Of a stretch of DNA of 64,000 bases, positions 1-9,945 are shown piece by piece. A model generated the notes under the pieces. It was not told the DNA's origin. It worked only from the letters and a program-made list of their open reading frames with translations, and did not search any database. Source of the DNA: Clostridiaceae bacterium (GTDB taxonomy: Bacteria > Bacillota > Clostridia > Peptostreptococcales > Natronincolaceae); NCBI GenBank assembly GCA_018432235.1, contig JAHDLO010000010.1, forward strand, positions 310,001 through 374,000, read 5' to 3'. Position 1 is the first letter of the stretch; each line of letters starts with the position of its first letter. A program made the position numbers and the translations under genes.

Positions 1-178
1 TCAATACTGTAACATGGGCACCAAACTCATCCTTTAATTTTAAGGCTGCTTCAAGACCACTTTTATCATCAGGATTTATAATACTAGGCACCCCTTCACG
101 AATAAGTGTACCAGTTTTCGGATCTAATCTTACCTCAGTAGTATCCGGCACTTGCTTTATGCATACGATTATATTCAT
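1..178 (-). CDS. etfB: Electron transfer flavoprotein beta subunit (partial)
   Basis: EtfB forms a heterodimer with EtfA and passes electrons between acyl-CoA dehydrogenase and other carriers in the cytoplasm. The 59 visible residues begin MNIIVCIKQVPDTTEV, the typical EtfB N-terminus, and resemble the complete EtfB at 38738-39523. The ATG is at 176-178 behind a GGAGG; the rest of the gene lies left of the window. It begins 13 bases after the acyl-CoA dehydrogenase stop, so the two are very likely co-transcribed. In clostridia such pairs form electron-bifurcating Bcd/Etf complexes; whether this one bifurcates cannot be judged from the fragment. Confidence 0.93.
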   Translation of the reverse strand, partial: MNIIVCIKQVPDTTEVRLDPKTGTLIREGVPSIINPDDKSGLEAALKLKDEFGAHVTVL

Positions 179-191
179 CACATTACCTCCT

Positions 192-1331
192 CTATTTCAA
201 CAAATTAGCCGCAATAACCATTTTTTGAACCTCTGAGGTTCCTTCATAAATCTCAGTTATTTTAGCATCTCTCATCATTCTCTCAACAGGATACTCACGG
301 GTATAGCCATAGCCACCATGCAGTTGAACAGCCATTGTTGTTACTGCCATAGCTGTTGCACTGGCAAATAGCTTTGCCATAGCGGCCTCGTTTGAATACG
401 GAAGATTATTGTCCTTAAAATCTGCTGCCTTGTAAACCAGAAGTCTTGAGGCTTCAGTTTTTGCAGCCATCTCTGCTAACTGGAACTGGGTATTTTGGAA
501 ATAGGACAATGCCTTACCAAATTGCTTTCTTTCCTTTACATAGTTAACCGTCACATCTATTGCTCCTTGAGCTATACCCAAGGCTTGAGCTGCAATTCCA
601 ATTCTTCCGCCATCAAGGGTCTTCATTGCTATACCAAAGCCCTTTCCTTCCTTGCCCAATAGGTTTTCCTTTGGAATCCTGCAGTTTTCAAAAATCAACT
701 CGCATGTTGAAGAGCCTTTAATCCCCATTTTGGCTTCCTTTTTACCTATTGTAAATCCTGGCGTGCCAGCCTCCACAATAAATGCGGTGATTCCCCTTGT
801 TCCTTGGCTCTTATCGGTCATGGCCATAATAATATAGATGTCGGCATAGCCTGCATTGGTGATGAAAATCTTTGAACCATCTAAAACATATTCATCGCCA
901 TCTAAAACTGCAGTTGTCTGTTGAGCAGAGGCATCTGTTCCGGCATTTGCCTCAGTAAGACCAAAAGCACCAAGCTTTTCACCCTTTGCCAGCGGTGGAA
1001 GATATTTTTCCTTTTGCTCCTTAGTTCCAAATTCTAATATGGGTGCCGCGCATAGGGAGGTATGAGCAGACACGATAACACCTGTAGTTGCACACACCTT
1101 GGAAAGCTCTTCAATTGCCATAGCATAGGCAATATTATCTCCACCGGCTCCACCATATGCCTTAGGTATCGGTATACCCATCCAACCAAATTTTGCTAGC
1201 TTTTTCACTGTCTCAACAGGAAATTCCTCTTTTTCGTCCACTTCCTCAGCCAAGGGCTTCACTTCATTTTCTGCAAACTCTCTATACATTTTCTGAAGCA
1301 TAATATGCTCCTGTGATAATTTAAAATTCAT
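192..1331 (-). CDS. bcd: Acyl-CoA dehydrogenase, short-chain (butyryl-CoA dehydrogenase type)
   Basis: FAD-dependent oxidoreductase interconverting short-chain acyl-CoA and 2-enoyl-CoA. At 379 residues it has the normal family length and domain order: N-terminal helical domain, middle beta domain (GLTEANAGTDAS near 125-135) and C-terminal helical domain. The catalytic base is the Glu of IYEGTSEVQ at about residue 363, the position used by short- and medium-chain members. The ATG follows AGGAGG. It sits between a MaoC hydratase and etfB, an arrangement that fits butyrate-type fermentation or fatty acid oxidation. Exact chain-length preference is inferred, not seen. Confidence 0.93.
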   Translation of the reverse strand: MNFKLSQEHIMLQKMYREFAENEVKPLAEEVDEKEEFPVETVKKLAKFGWMGIPIPKAYGGAGGDNIAYAMAIEELSKVCATTGVIVSAHTSLCAAPILEFGTKEQKEKYLPPLAKGEKLGAFGLTEANAGTDASAQQTTAVLDGDEYVLDGSKIFITNAGYADIYIIMAMTDKSQGTRGITAFIVEAGTPGFTIGKKEAKMGIKGSSTCELIFENCRIPKENLLGKEGKGFGIAMKTLDGGRIGIAAQALGIAQGAIDVTVNYVKERKQFGKALSYFQNTQFQLAEMAAKTEASRLLVYKAADFKDNNLPYSNEAAMAKLFASATAMAVTTMAVQLHGGYGYTREYPVERMMRDAKITEIYEGTSEVQKMVIAANLLK

Positions 1332-1366
1332 TAGTCTACCTCCTGTCTATTATTAACTCAACTTTT

Positions 1367-1786
1367 TTATTGCTTTGGCGGCATTACTACAGATGTTCCC
1401 TTTAATACCACCTCACCGTTTTGGTTTGTGCAGGTACCGGTTAAAATAACCTTATTCTTTTCCAGTATGATCTCTGATACTTCAACTTCAGCTGCTATTG
1501 TGTCCCCAAAACGAACTGGAGCTAGAAATTTCAGGTCCTGAGACAGATATATGGTGCCGGGTCCAGGAAGCTGCATTCCAAGTACAGCTGAAATTAAACT
1601 AGCAGTTAACATACCATGCACAATTCTACCCTTAAAGAAGGAGTCACGGGCTTGTGTTTCATTGATGTGGGCCGGGTTAAGGTCTCCGCTGATACCTGCA
1701 TACAGATAAACATCTGTCTCACTGATGGTTTTGTGGAAGGATGCTTTATCGCCAAGCTTAATCTCTTGAATTGTTTTTCCCTTCAT
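1367..1786 (-). CDS. MaoC-family (R)-specific enoyl-CoA hydratase
   Basis: Hot-dog-fold hydratase that adds water to 2-enoyl-CoA giving (R)-3-hydroxyacyl-CoA (PhaJ-like). The hydratase-2 signature is visible: GDLNPAHIN near residues 34-42 carries the catalytic Asp and His, followed by GRIVHGML. The ATG at 1784-1786 is chosen because AAGGAGG lies 7 bases upstream; an upstream in-frame TTG sits almost on top of that ribosome site. The product is 139 residues, normal for the family. It is first in the operon with bcd and etfB, so it probably supplies or drains the enoyl-CoA used by Bcd. Confidence 0.88.
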   Translation of the reverse strand: MKGKTIQEIKLGDKASFHKTISETDVYLYAGISGDLNPAHINETQARDSFFKGRIVHGMLTASLISAVLGMQLPGPGTIYLSQDLKFLAPVRFGDTIAAEVEVSEIILEKNKVILTGTCTNQNGEVVLKGTSVVMPPKQ

Positions 1787-2059
1787 AATCAAACCTCCTT
1801 AAATTTGTTGCATATATATACTGCATTAATCGTGCCAAGTTGATAATTTTTTGTCAAATTATTTTTAGCTTACCCTATAGCTCCCACCACATAGTATAGG
1901 TAATTGTTGATAATACTCTATTTCATTGAAATTTCGTTGTTAATTTAATAACTTCACATCCGATATTTCACTGTTAACTTATACATTGATGACATCAATA
2001 TCAGATGCTTTATATAAATGATCCATTCTTGCTTTAACACCTTGGAAATACTCGTTTAT

Positions 2060-2106
2060 TTCAAAAATCACAAAACGCCTACTGTACACATATTGTACAG
2101 TAGGCG
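2060..2106 (-). terminator. Rho-independent terminator after groEL
   Basis: A perfect 13-bp stem (2076-2088 with 2094-2106, loop CATAT) lies about 90 bases past the groEL stop. Read on the minus strand it is followed by TTTTGTGATTTTTG, an adequate U-rich tract. The stem contains TGTACA, which recurs in the palindromes just upstream at 2136-2176. Confidence 0.75.
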
Positions 2107-2135
2107 TCCTGACTCCTTTATATTAAACCTTTTAC

Positions 2136-2176
2136 ATTAGTGTACACTAATTGGACATGTGTAATATTAGTGTACA
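2136..2176. repeat. TGTACA-centred palindrome with repeated half-site
   Basis: The 16-base perfect palindrome ATTAGTGTACACTAAT occupies 2136-2151, and its first half ATTAGTGTACA recurs at 2166-2176. Both lie in the groEL 3' untranslated stretch. Function is unknown; it could be part of the transcript end, a protein-binding site or the scar of a mobile element. Confidence 0.5.
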
Positions 2177-2192
2177 GTTTTATCTAATCAAT

Positions 2193-3839
<1,647 letters not shown>

Positions 3840-3899
3840 CTATTTTTATACCAGCAATAAGTAATTGTGCAGCTTTATAAGTAGTTTGAAAACAAAAGA

Positions 3900-4205
<306 letters not shown>

Positions 4206-4233
4206 TTATTTAAATTTGTAATTTTAGTTTTTG

Positions 4234-4260
4234 TTAGCACTCAACAGAGTCGAGTGCTAA
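4234..4260 (-). promoter_or_regulatory. CIRCE operator (HrcA site) of groESL
   Basis: The arms TTAGCACTC (4234-4242) and GAGTGCTAA (4252-4260) are separated by 9 bases, an exact match to the CIRCE consensus. HrcA binds CIRCE in the Firmicutes and represses groESL until heat shock. It lies between the predicted transcription start and groES. hrcA itself is not in the window. Confidence 0.97.
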
Positions 4261-4271
4261 TCACACTTATA

Positions 4272-4300
4272 ATGTTATATAAAACTAAAAATACTATCAA
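4272..4300 (-). promoter_or_regulatory. Probable sigma-A promoter of groESL
   Basis: On the minus strand TTGATA (4295-4300) is followed after 17 bases by TAACAT (4272-4277), placing transcription start just before CIRCE as in other HrcA-regulated operons. The -10 box is imperfect. Confidence 0.55.
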
Positions 4301-4572
4301 ATCCCAATAACACTTACTATATCCCAAATTTGGCATTTATAAACATTTATCCTCATGTAGTTAACTTTTTCAAATCATTGCTCACTATTTCGCAGTTTTT
4401 CTTGCATTACTTCCTCTCAAGCATATTTATGTAGCTAAACATATCTTCAGCATAGGCAGCATCTTAATATATATTACATAGTCAATCATTTCATAACCCA
4501 AAGTAAAGTGCTTCAATTAAAGAAATGGCATACCACTCTGGAACTGAATTATATACTAGTTTATATAAGGCC

Positions 4573-4650
4573 AAAAGTTTATCGCGCATTGCCTAGAGCT
4601 AATAACATTTAAAATTCAACGAATTTGCCCGTAGGCGCTAAGCAGGAAAC
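4573..4650 (+). repeat. Dispersed intergenic repeat, copy A
   Basis: Starts AAAAGTTTATCGCGCATT and ends near CTAAGCAGGAAAC. The same start (2 differences in 25 bases) and end (CTAAGCAGG) occur at 57064-57130, over 52 kb away, with a diverged and shorter middle. GCCTA at 4591-4595 could pair with TAGGC at 4632-4636. No open frame. The rest of the 4301-4744 gap shows nothing recognisable. Confidence 0.55.
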
Positions 4651-4744
4651 ATTTAGCTTTATTTAAACATACCACGCATTTTTATTAAGCATTTTCCACA
4701 TTACAAAAAGGACTGAGAAGCCTTTTATCACAGTCTTAATCAAT

Positions 4745-5461
4745 TTATAATAGCCTACTGAAAAACTCGACAACTAATGCTAAATATGGCTGAAGAAAGG
4801 GATAAAAGATCGGAATTAATACTGCCGGCAGCATATTGCCTACCTTAATCCGTTTAAGCTCTAAAATATTGAGAGCTATGCCCATAATAAGCAGTCCGCC
4901 TATAGCCGACATTTCAGCAATAACACTCTCTATCAGGAAAGGTTTCATAAAGGCAGCAGTTACAGTAATGAAGCCCTGATAAGCAAATACCGCGATAGCA
5001 GAAAACACTACGCCTATGCCCATTGTCGATGCAAATATTATAGAGGATATACCATCAATCAAAGACTTGGCAAACAAGGTTTCATGATTGCCCGTCAATC
5101 CACTTTCCAAAGAGCCCACAATGGCCATTGCGCCTACACAAAATATCAAGCTGGCGGTGACGAAGCCCTTTGCAACAGTGCCCTCACCCTTGCCGGTATT
5201 TTTCTCCAGCCAGTTACCCAGCCTCTCCAGCTTATCTTCTATGGCCAGAGCCTCACCTATGATACTCCCTAACACTATGCTGAAAATCAACAGCAACAAA
5301 TTTTGACTCTTAAAGGTGCCTGAGAGTCCTATGATAAATACACAAAGACCCAGCCCCTGCATTATGGTATTTTTATAGCTTTCTGGTATTCCCTTCCTCA
5401 ACAAAATACCCAACAAGCCCCCAACGGCTATTGCAGCTGCATTAACTATCGTTCCTAGCAT
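4745..5461 (-). CDS. DUF554 family membrane protein
   Basis: A 238-residue integral membrane protein of the DUF554 (YdfK-like) family, function unknown. It starts MLGTIVNAAAIAVGGLLGILL, the conserved first membrane segment, and shows about six or seven further hydrophobic segments with a Gly-rich GLTGNHETLF stretch. The ATG at 5459-5461 follows AAGGGGG; longer upstream reading would run into the glycosylase gene. The start overlaps the preceding gene's end by 20 bases, indicating translational coupling. Confidence 0.85.
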   Translation of the reverse strand: MLGTIVNAAAIAVGGLLGILLRKGIPESYKNTIMQGLGLCVFIIGLSGTFKSQNLLLLIFSIVLGSIIGEALAIEDKLERLGNWLEKNTGKGEGTVAKGFVTASLIFCVGAMAIVGSLESGLTGNHETLFAKSLIDGISSIIFASTMGIGVVFSAIAVFAYQGFITVTAAFMKPFLIESVIAEMSAIGGLLIMGIALNILELKRIKVGNMLPAVLIPIFYPFLQPYLALVVEFFSRLL

Positions 5462-6350
5462 TCTTATCCCCCTTGCCAATCTCCAATTCCCTGCCGTAGT
5501 AAAATAAATACTGTTGTGCATAGCCCGCCAAATCCTTATATCTTTCCTGTGCAAAGTCCTCAATTTCCTTGGACGGTGTTTCTTTAAAGAAGTAAAAATG
5601 CTCCATCAACCTCTTTATCCAAACATCAACAGGAAATGCGTCCAGCTTTCCGAAGGAAAAAAATGCAATACAATTGGCAACCTTTGGCCCTACACCCTTA
5701 AGCTGAAGCAGCCTTTTATGACACTCTCGAGAATCGCATAGAAACAATTCCTCCAAAATATCCGAGTTCAACGCCACTGCCCTGGCAGTTTCAATCATAT
5801 AAGGTGCTCTGTAGCCTAAATTACATTCTGTTAAATCCCGCTCCGTCAAATCCATCAAGGCCTCAGGAGACGGAAAGGCATAGTACTTCGCATTATTAAA
5901 TGTGCCGATATATTCGCCATATCTTTCACTCATCAGCAATATCGCCTTTTTGATACGAGGAATATTATTGTTAGCCGAAATGATAAAGGAAGCAATCGTC
6001 TCCCACGGCTCCTGTTGCAGGATTCTTATACCATGACCGAACCCGGTGGCTGTCCGCATTACCTCATCCTGCCGTGACAGTTCCTCCTTTATCAATGAGT
6101 AATCTGTAGATAAATCAAAATACTGATACCAGAACTTTTTAAATTCCTCTGGATTGGTATTTCGCATAATTATTGCGTCATTGCTCTTGGCAATATTAAT
6201 CACACGCTTATTCACGACACCGGTGTAACTGCCATCTGACTCCCGGTCCCACCTAAAGCATTGCCCGCATTCAAAAATATGCTTGGGCTCAAAATCTCTG
6301 ACTGCTTCAACTATTATACCATCGGTCGATGCTTTTACCATATACGCCAC
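5442..6350 (-). CDS. 8-oxoguanine DNA glycosylase/AP lyase, OGG family
   Basis: Base-excision repair enzyme that removes oxidised guanine and nicks the strand. The N-terminal beta domain (FECGQCFRWDRE near 26-37) is typical of OGG1-type proteins. The helix-hairpin-helix LKGVGPKVANCIAFF near 217-231 carries the catalytic Lys, and FPVDVW near 239-244 the catalytic Asp. Start taken as GTG at 6348-6350, with GAGG 8 bases upstream; an ATG three codons in is possible. It lies in the apparent operon ypeB - this gene - DUF554. Confidence 0.9.
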   Translation of the reverse strand: MAYMVKASTDGIIVEAVRDFEPKHIFECGQCFRWDRESDGSYTGVVNKRVINIAKSNDAIIMRNTNPEEFKKFWYQYFDLSTDYSLIKEELSRQDEVMRTATGFGHGIRILQQEPWETIASFIISANNNIPRIKKAILLMSERYGEYIGTFNNAKYYAFPSPEALMDLTERDLTECNLGYRAPYMIETARAVALNSDILEELFLCDSRECHKRLLQLKGVGPKVANCIAFFSFGKLDAFPVDVWIKRLMEHFYFFKETPSKEIEDFAQERYKDLAGYAQQYLFYYGRELEIGKGDKNARNDS

Positions 6351-6383
6351 GATACCACCCTCTAGCTTATTGAATTCAAGTAT

Positions 6384-7670
6384 TTAGTTTATCGGCTCAT
6401 ATACATTTATTATTTGATGGATTTGTATACCGGTCGCTATATCATAAAATAATGTCATTTGCTGATCCTTCTGCATCGTCTTAAAGCTGTGGGCAATGGT
6501 TGGCATATATCTGGTGGCGAAGGATCTTACTGCCGCAAGCCCCAGATATTCCATATTGCCCACGGCCTCTAGGTTCGCCTCTTGAATTTCCTCAGGCGTT
6601 AAGATTACCTGATATTGCGGTAGCTGAAGATTAATTGCTTCGTTGCTAAATTTTATTATTGTACCGGTTGTTTCATCTATATTGATGGTAAAGGTATCCG
6701 CTGCAAAGGGGATGTCTTCGATTACGGGAGTGAACTTAAATGAATAAATGTCATTCTTATTCTCTGTATCCTGTATCTCATAAAATTCACTGATATATTT
6801 ATCATTATAGAAGTTCTGAAGATATGTGCTTGCATTTACAAAGGCTTCCCCTCTGCTGATATCACGCTTGGCATCTGTATTTTTCCTTGCCTCGTAGCTT
6901 CTGATACTGCCATTGATGGCATCCACCCATAGTAGATACCCTACTTCCTTGTCTTCCATAAACTTCAATTCATAATAATGTATGCCATCCTTTATATTTA
7001 CGGATGTCTTTTCATTGTCCAGCTCAAGACCTTCAAGATTTGGACACAAATCTCTTGCTGCCTTTTCAGCATCCTCAAAGGTGATATAATCCGGATGTCG
7101 ATTGGGCGTAATGCTATGCCTGTACAGACGCGTCATATCTTCGATATTTCCTGCAACCTGAATCAGACCATAATCCCGATTGGCGTTTCTTAGCTTTGCT
7201 ATATTTCCGTCAAGATTAAGATATATCATTAACAAACGATCCAGGCCTTCATAAGCCTTGTCCAAAAATTCTATGTCATATTCCTCCAGCACCTTACCGT
7301 TTGCCTGAAATTGCACATCCAGATGGTGTATAAAGGCATTTCTCAAAGCCTCAATGGCACTCAGGCTCTTAGTCATCTGCTCATTCGGATTACTGTCCTT
7401 CTGATTTAAGTCAACCCAATGCTTGTAGGTAACCGATAGCTCCTGAATCGTTCTCTGAAGATTCTTTAAAGCGTCAGGCGATCCGGTTTCCTTAAATTCT
7501 TTAGAATATCGCATGCTTTGACGTATGTTTCTTTCCACATTGGAGGAAATTAGCTTATTAACGCTGACCAATTTGCCGCTGACATCTGTTACCCTATAAT
7601 ATAAAACGATATTGACACCAACACTCAAAATTAACAAAAAGGCCAGTCCAATTTTTTGAACTTTCTTCAT
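6384..7670 (-). CDS. ypeB: Germination protein YpeB
   Basis: Spore protein that in Bacillus stabilises the cortex-lytic enzyme SleB. The 428-residue protein begins with one membrane anchor (about residues 7-27). A helical N-terminal half is followed by repeated PepSY-like segments, for example EDAEKAARDLCPNLEGLEL and SRGEAFVNASTYLQ. Length matches YpeB. No sleB lies next to it, whereas the two are usually adjacent. It is followed after 33 bases by the glycosylase gene. Confidence 0.88.
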   Translation of the reverse strand: MKKVQKIGLAFLLILSVGVNIVLYYRVTDVSGKLVSVNKLISSNVERNIRQSMRYSKEFKETGSPDALKNLQRTIQELSVTYKHWVDLNQKDSNPNEQMTKSLSAIEALRNAFIHHLDVQFQANGKVLEEYDIEFLDKAYEGLDRLLMIYLNLDGNIAKLRNANRDYGLIQVAGNIEDMTRLYRHSITPNRHPDYITFEDAEKAARDLCPNLEGLELDNEKTSVNIKDGIHYYELKFMEDKEVGYLLWVDAINGSIRSYEARKNTDAKRDISRGEAFVNASTYLQNFYNDKYISEFYEIQDTENKNDIYSFKFTPVIEDIPFAADTFTINIDETTGTIIKFSNEAINLQLPQYQVILTPEEIQEANLEAVGNMEYLGLAAVRSFATRYMPTIAHSFKTMQKDQQMTLFYDIATGIQIHQIINVYEPIN

Positions 7671-7769
7671 AAAAGCTCCTCCTCACCACATGTCATCTAA
7701 TATATATAATAACATAAAGTAGTAACAAAGAATATATTTAATCCTTTCAGATTATTCTTTCGTATCGCC

Positions 7770-8519
7770 TTATTCCTGATATATCATTTTTATGGTCATT
7801 CCTCCATCAACCACCATATTCGCACCGGTTATAAAGGAGGCTTCATCAGAGGTTAGATACAGACAAAGGCTCGCTATGTCTTGTGGCCTGCCAACTCGTC
7901 CAACAGGATGCTGCCTATGATCTGAAGGCTTTAGGGCTTCATCGTCACCACATGCTATCCAACCGGGGCTGATGGCATTTACTCGGATACCATGCCCCCC
8001 AAGTGAAACCGACAGCGCATGGGTTAGTGCCAGAATCCCCCCCTTACTTGCGCTATAGGCCTCTGTATTTGCCTCCGACATCATGGCTCTAGTTGAAGCC
8101 ATGTTGATGATACTGCCTTTTTTCTGCAGCTTCATTACGGTACCGCAATGCTTAGCGCATAAAAATACACCTGTCAGATTTATGCCTATGATTTTGTTCC
8201 AGGTTTCCAGCGGCATCGTTAAAGGATCCTCCTGGTGAAAGGAAATAGCGGCATTATTGATTAAAACGTCTATAGCATCGTGTAATCTTAGGGTCTCTGC
8301 CACCAAGTATTTAACCTCTGATTCCTTCGATACATCCGTCCGAATAAAGCTGGCATTATGACCCCTGCCTCGTAATTCCTCCTGCAAAAGCAAGCCCTCT
8401 CTTTCCTTTAGATCAGCTATAATTACCCTTCCGCCTTTTTGGGCATAGGACCTTGCAATTTCTGCCCCTATTCCCTGCGCAGCTCCGGTGATGATAATGG
8501 TTCTATTTTTATAATCCAT
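7770..8519 (-). CDS. Short-chain dehydrogenase/reductase (SDR)
   Basis: Classical SDR of 249 residues using NAD(P)(H). The cofactor motif TGAAQGIG is near residues 11-18, NNAA near 87-90, the catalytic YSASK near 154-158 and the PGW segment near 184. The C-terminus DGGMTIKMIYQE is usual. The Asp at the end of beta-2 (IIADLKE) suggests NAD preference by family rule. Substrate unknown. It lies 87 bases downstream of malic enzyme with a strong hairpin between them, so it may be transcribed separately. Confidence 0.9.
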   Translation of the reverse strand: MDYKNRTIIITGAAQGIGAEIARSYAQKGGRVIIADLKEREGLLLQEELRGRGHNASFIRTDVSKESEVKYLVAETLRLHDAIDVLINNAAISFHQEDPLTMPLETWNKIIGINLTGVFLCAKHCGTVMKLQKKGSIINMASTRAMMSEANTEAYSASKGGILALTHALSVSLGGHGIRVNAISPGWIACGDDEALKPSDHRQHPVGRVGRPQDIASLCLYLTSDEASFITGANMVVDGGMTIKMIYQE

Positions 8520-8549
8520 AATTACCCCCCTGAAAAATTTGTAATAAAA

Positions 8550-8588
8550 GGGACGGCGCTAAATATGTTTTGATATAAGCGACGTCCC
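8550..8588 (-). terminator. Hairpin between malic enzyme and SDR genes
   Basis: GGGACGGCGCT (8550-8560) pairs with AGCGACGTCCC (8578-8588) with one mismatch. On the minus strand it is followed by TTTTATTAC, so it can end malic enzyme transcription. It shares GGGACG with the REP-type repeats near 57-58 kb but is not a copy of them. Confidence 0.55.
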
Positions 8589-8606
8589 CGTTGGATGATT
8601 TAATTA

Positions 8607-9779
8607 TTATAGCCTTGCTACCCCTGTCTCTCTGGCAGCCTTTGCTACAGCCTTTGCTACATTGGTTACCACCCTGGCATCAAAGGAATCCGGTATGACA
8701 TAATCGGCCTTTAGCTCCTTATCGTCAATAATTTCTGCTATAGCGTAAGCTGCAGCAATTTTCATCTCCTCATTGATCTCCCTTGCCCTCACATCTAAGG
8801 CTCCCCTAAAAACACCTGGAAAGGCCAGAACATTATTAATCTGGTTAGCAAAGTCAGATCTCCCGGTTCCTACCACCCTTGCACCTGCCTCTAAAGCCAA
8901 ATCTGGCATTATCTCCGGAATAGGATTTGCCATTGCAAAGACTATGGCATCTTCCCTCATGGCATTGACCATTTCCTTTGTTACTATGTTAGGTGCAGAA
9001 ACACCTATAAATACGTCAGAGTCCTTCATGGCCTCGGCTAAATTACCCCTTAAATCCCTTGGATTTGTGATAGCAGCCATTTTTTCCTGATAGGGATTGT
9101 TATAGGCGGCACCGCTATAGATTATGCCCTTACTGCCTGCCAATATAACGTCCTGAACCCCTATCTTTAACAGCAGCTTTGCTATAGCGATACCCGCTGA
9201 GCCCGCCCCATTTATTACTACCCTAAGATCTGCAAAGCTCTTTTTCACCAGCTTTAAAGCGTTTATAAGACCCGCCACCACTACTATCGCAGTCCCATGC
9301 TGATCGTCATGGAAAACGGGAATATCTAAAATTGCCTTAAGCCTGTCCTCAATTTCAAAGCATCTTGGAGCTGATATATCCTCAAGATTGATACCCCCAA
9401 AGGTAGGTGCCATATATGTAACAGCCTTTATGATTTCCTCAACGTCCTTTGTGCTTAGACATATTGGGAATGCATCGACATCAGCAAAGCTCTTAAAGAG
9501 TATTGCCTTCCCCTCCATCACCGGCATTGCCGCCTCCGGGCCGATATCCCCCAGTCCCAGCACAGCAGTTCCGTCGGAAACCACTGCTACAAGATTACCC
9601 TTTGAGGTATATTTATAAACATTTTCTACATTTTCGTGTATTTTTTTACATGGTTCTGCTACACCCGGAGTATATGCTAAGCTCAGATCACTCCTGTTTT
9701 CCACCTTAACCTTTGAATGTATCTCCAGCTTCCCCTTCTTTTCCTCATGCAAAGCTAAGCTTTCTTCAAAAACACTCAT
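8607..9779 (-). CDS. NAD(P)-dependent malic enzyme
   Basis: Decarboxylates malate to pyruvate with reduction of NAD(P). The 390-residue length is that of the short bacterial form. Signatures are YTPGVAEPCKKI near residues 36-47, the metal/substrate segment VFHDDQHGTAIVV near 156-168 and the Rossmann motif GAGSAGIAIAKLL near 191-203. The ATG is clear. Upstream the gene is isolated from the two-component operon by about 170 bases containing a hairpin. Confidence 0.95.
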   Translation of the reverse strand: MSVFEESLALHEEKKGKLEIHSKVKVENRSDLSLAYTPGVAEPCKKIHENVENVYKYTSKGNLVAVVSDGTAVLGLGDIGPEAAMPVMEGKAILFKSFADVDAFPICLSTKDVEEIIKAVTYMAPTFGGINLEDISAPRCFEIEDRLKAILDIPVFHDDQHGTAIVVVAGLINALKLVKKSFADLRVVINGAGSAGIAIAKLLLKIGVQDVILAGSKGIIYSGAAYNNPYQEKMAAITNPRDLRGNLAEAMKDSDVFIGVSAPNIVTKEMVNAMREDAIVFAMANPIPEIMPDLALEAGARVVGTGRSDFANQINNVLAFPGVFRGALDVRAREINEEMKIAAAYAIAEIIDDKELKADYVIPDSFDARVVTNVAKAVAKAARETGVARL

Positions 9780-9895
9780 ACTTCCACGTCCCTTCGATTT
9801 CTTGGCAGATTCAATAGCTGCATATATTTACATTTTATGACTCTTTTAAGCTGATGTCTAGAGCTTTATACACAATTTACATACAACATATAACA

Positions 9896-9921
9896 AGGAT
9901 GCTACAGTAACATAGCATCCT
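9896..9921 (-). terminator. Possible terminator of the two-component operon
   Basis: AGGATGCTA (9896-9904) and TAGCATCCT (9913-9921) form a 9-bp perfect stem with an 8-base loop just past the histidine kinase stop. The following minus-strand sequence is only moderately U-rich. Confidence 0.5.
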
Positions 9922-9945
9922 GATAATAGCCTATATTTGCTTTTT

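Noticed and set aside
1840-1857. Inverted repeat TTGATAA-N4-TTGTCAA before the MaoC gene.
   Set aside because: One mismatch in short AT-rich arms and no known regulator consensus; could be chance.
1937-1954. Rex-like site (TTGTTAA-N4-ATAACTT) upstream of the bcd operon.
   Set aside because: One half matches the clostridial Rex consensus but the other has only 4 of 7 positions. Regulation by Rex is plausible biologically but not shown by this site.
1985-1999. Short palindrome ATTGATGACATCAAT.
   Set aside because: Single copy in AT-rich sequence, far from any start codon; no regulator can be named.
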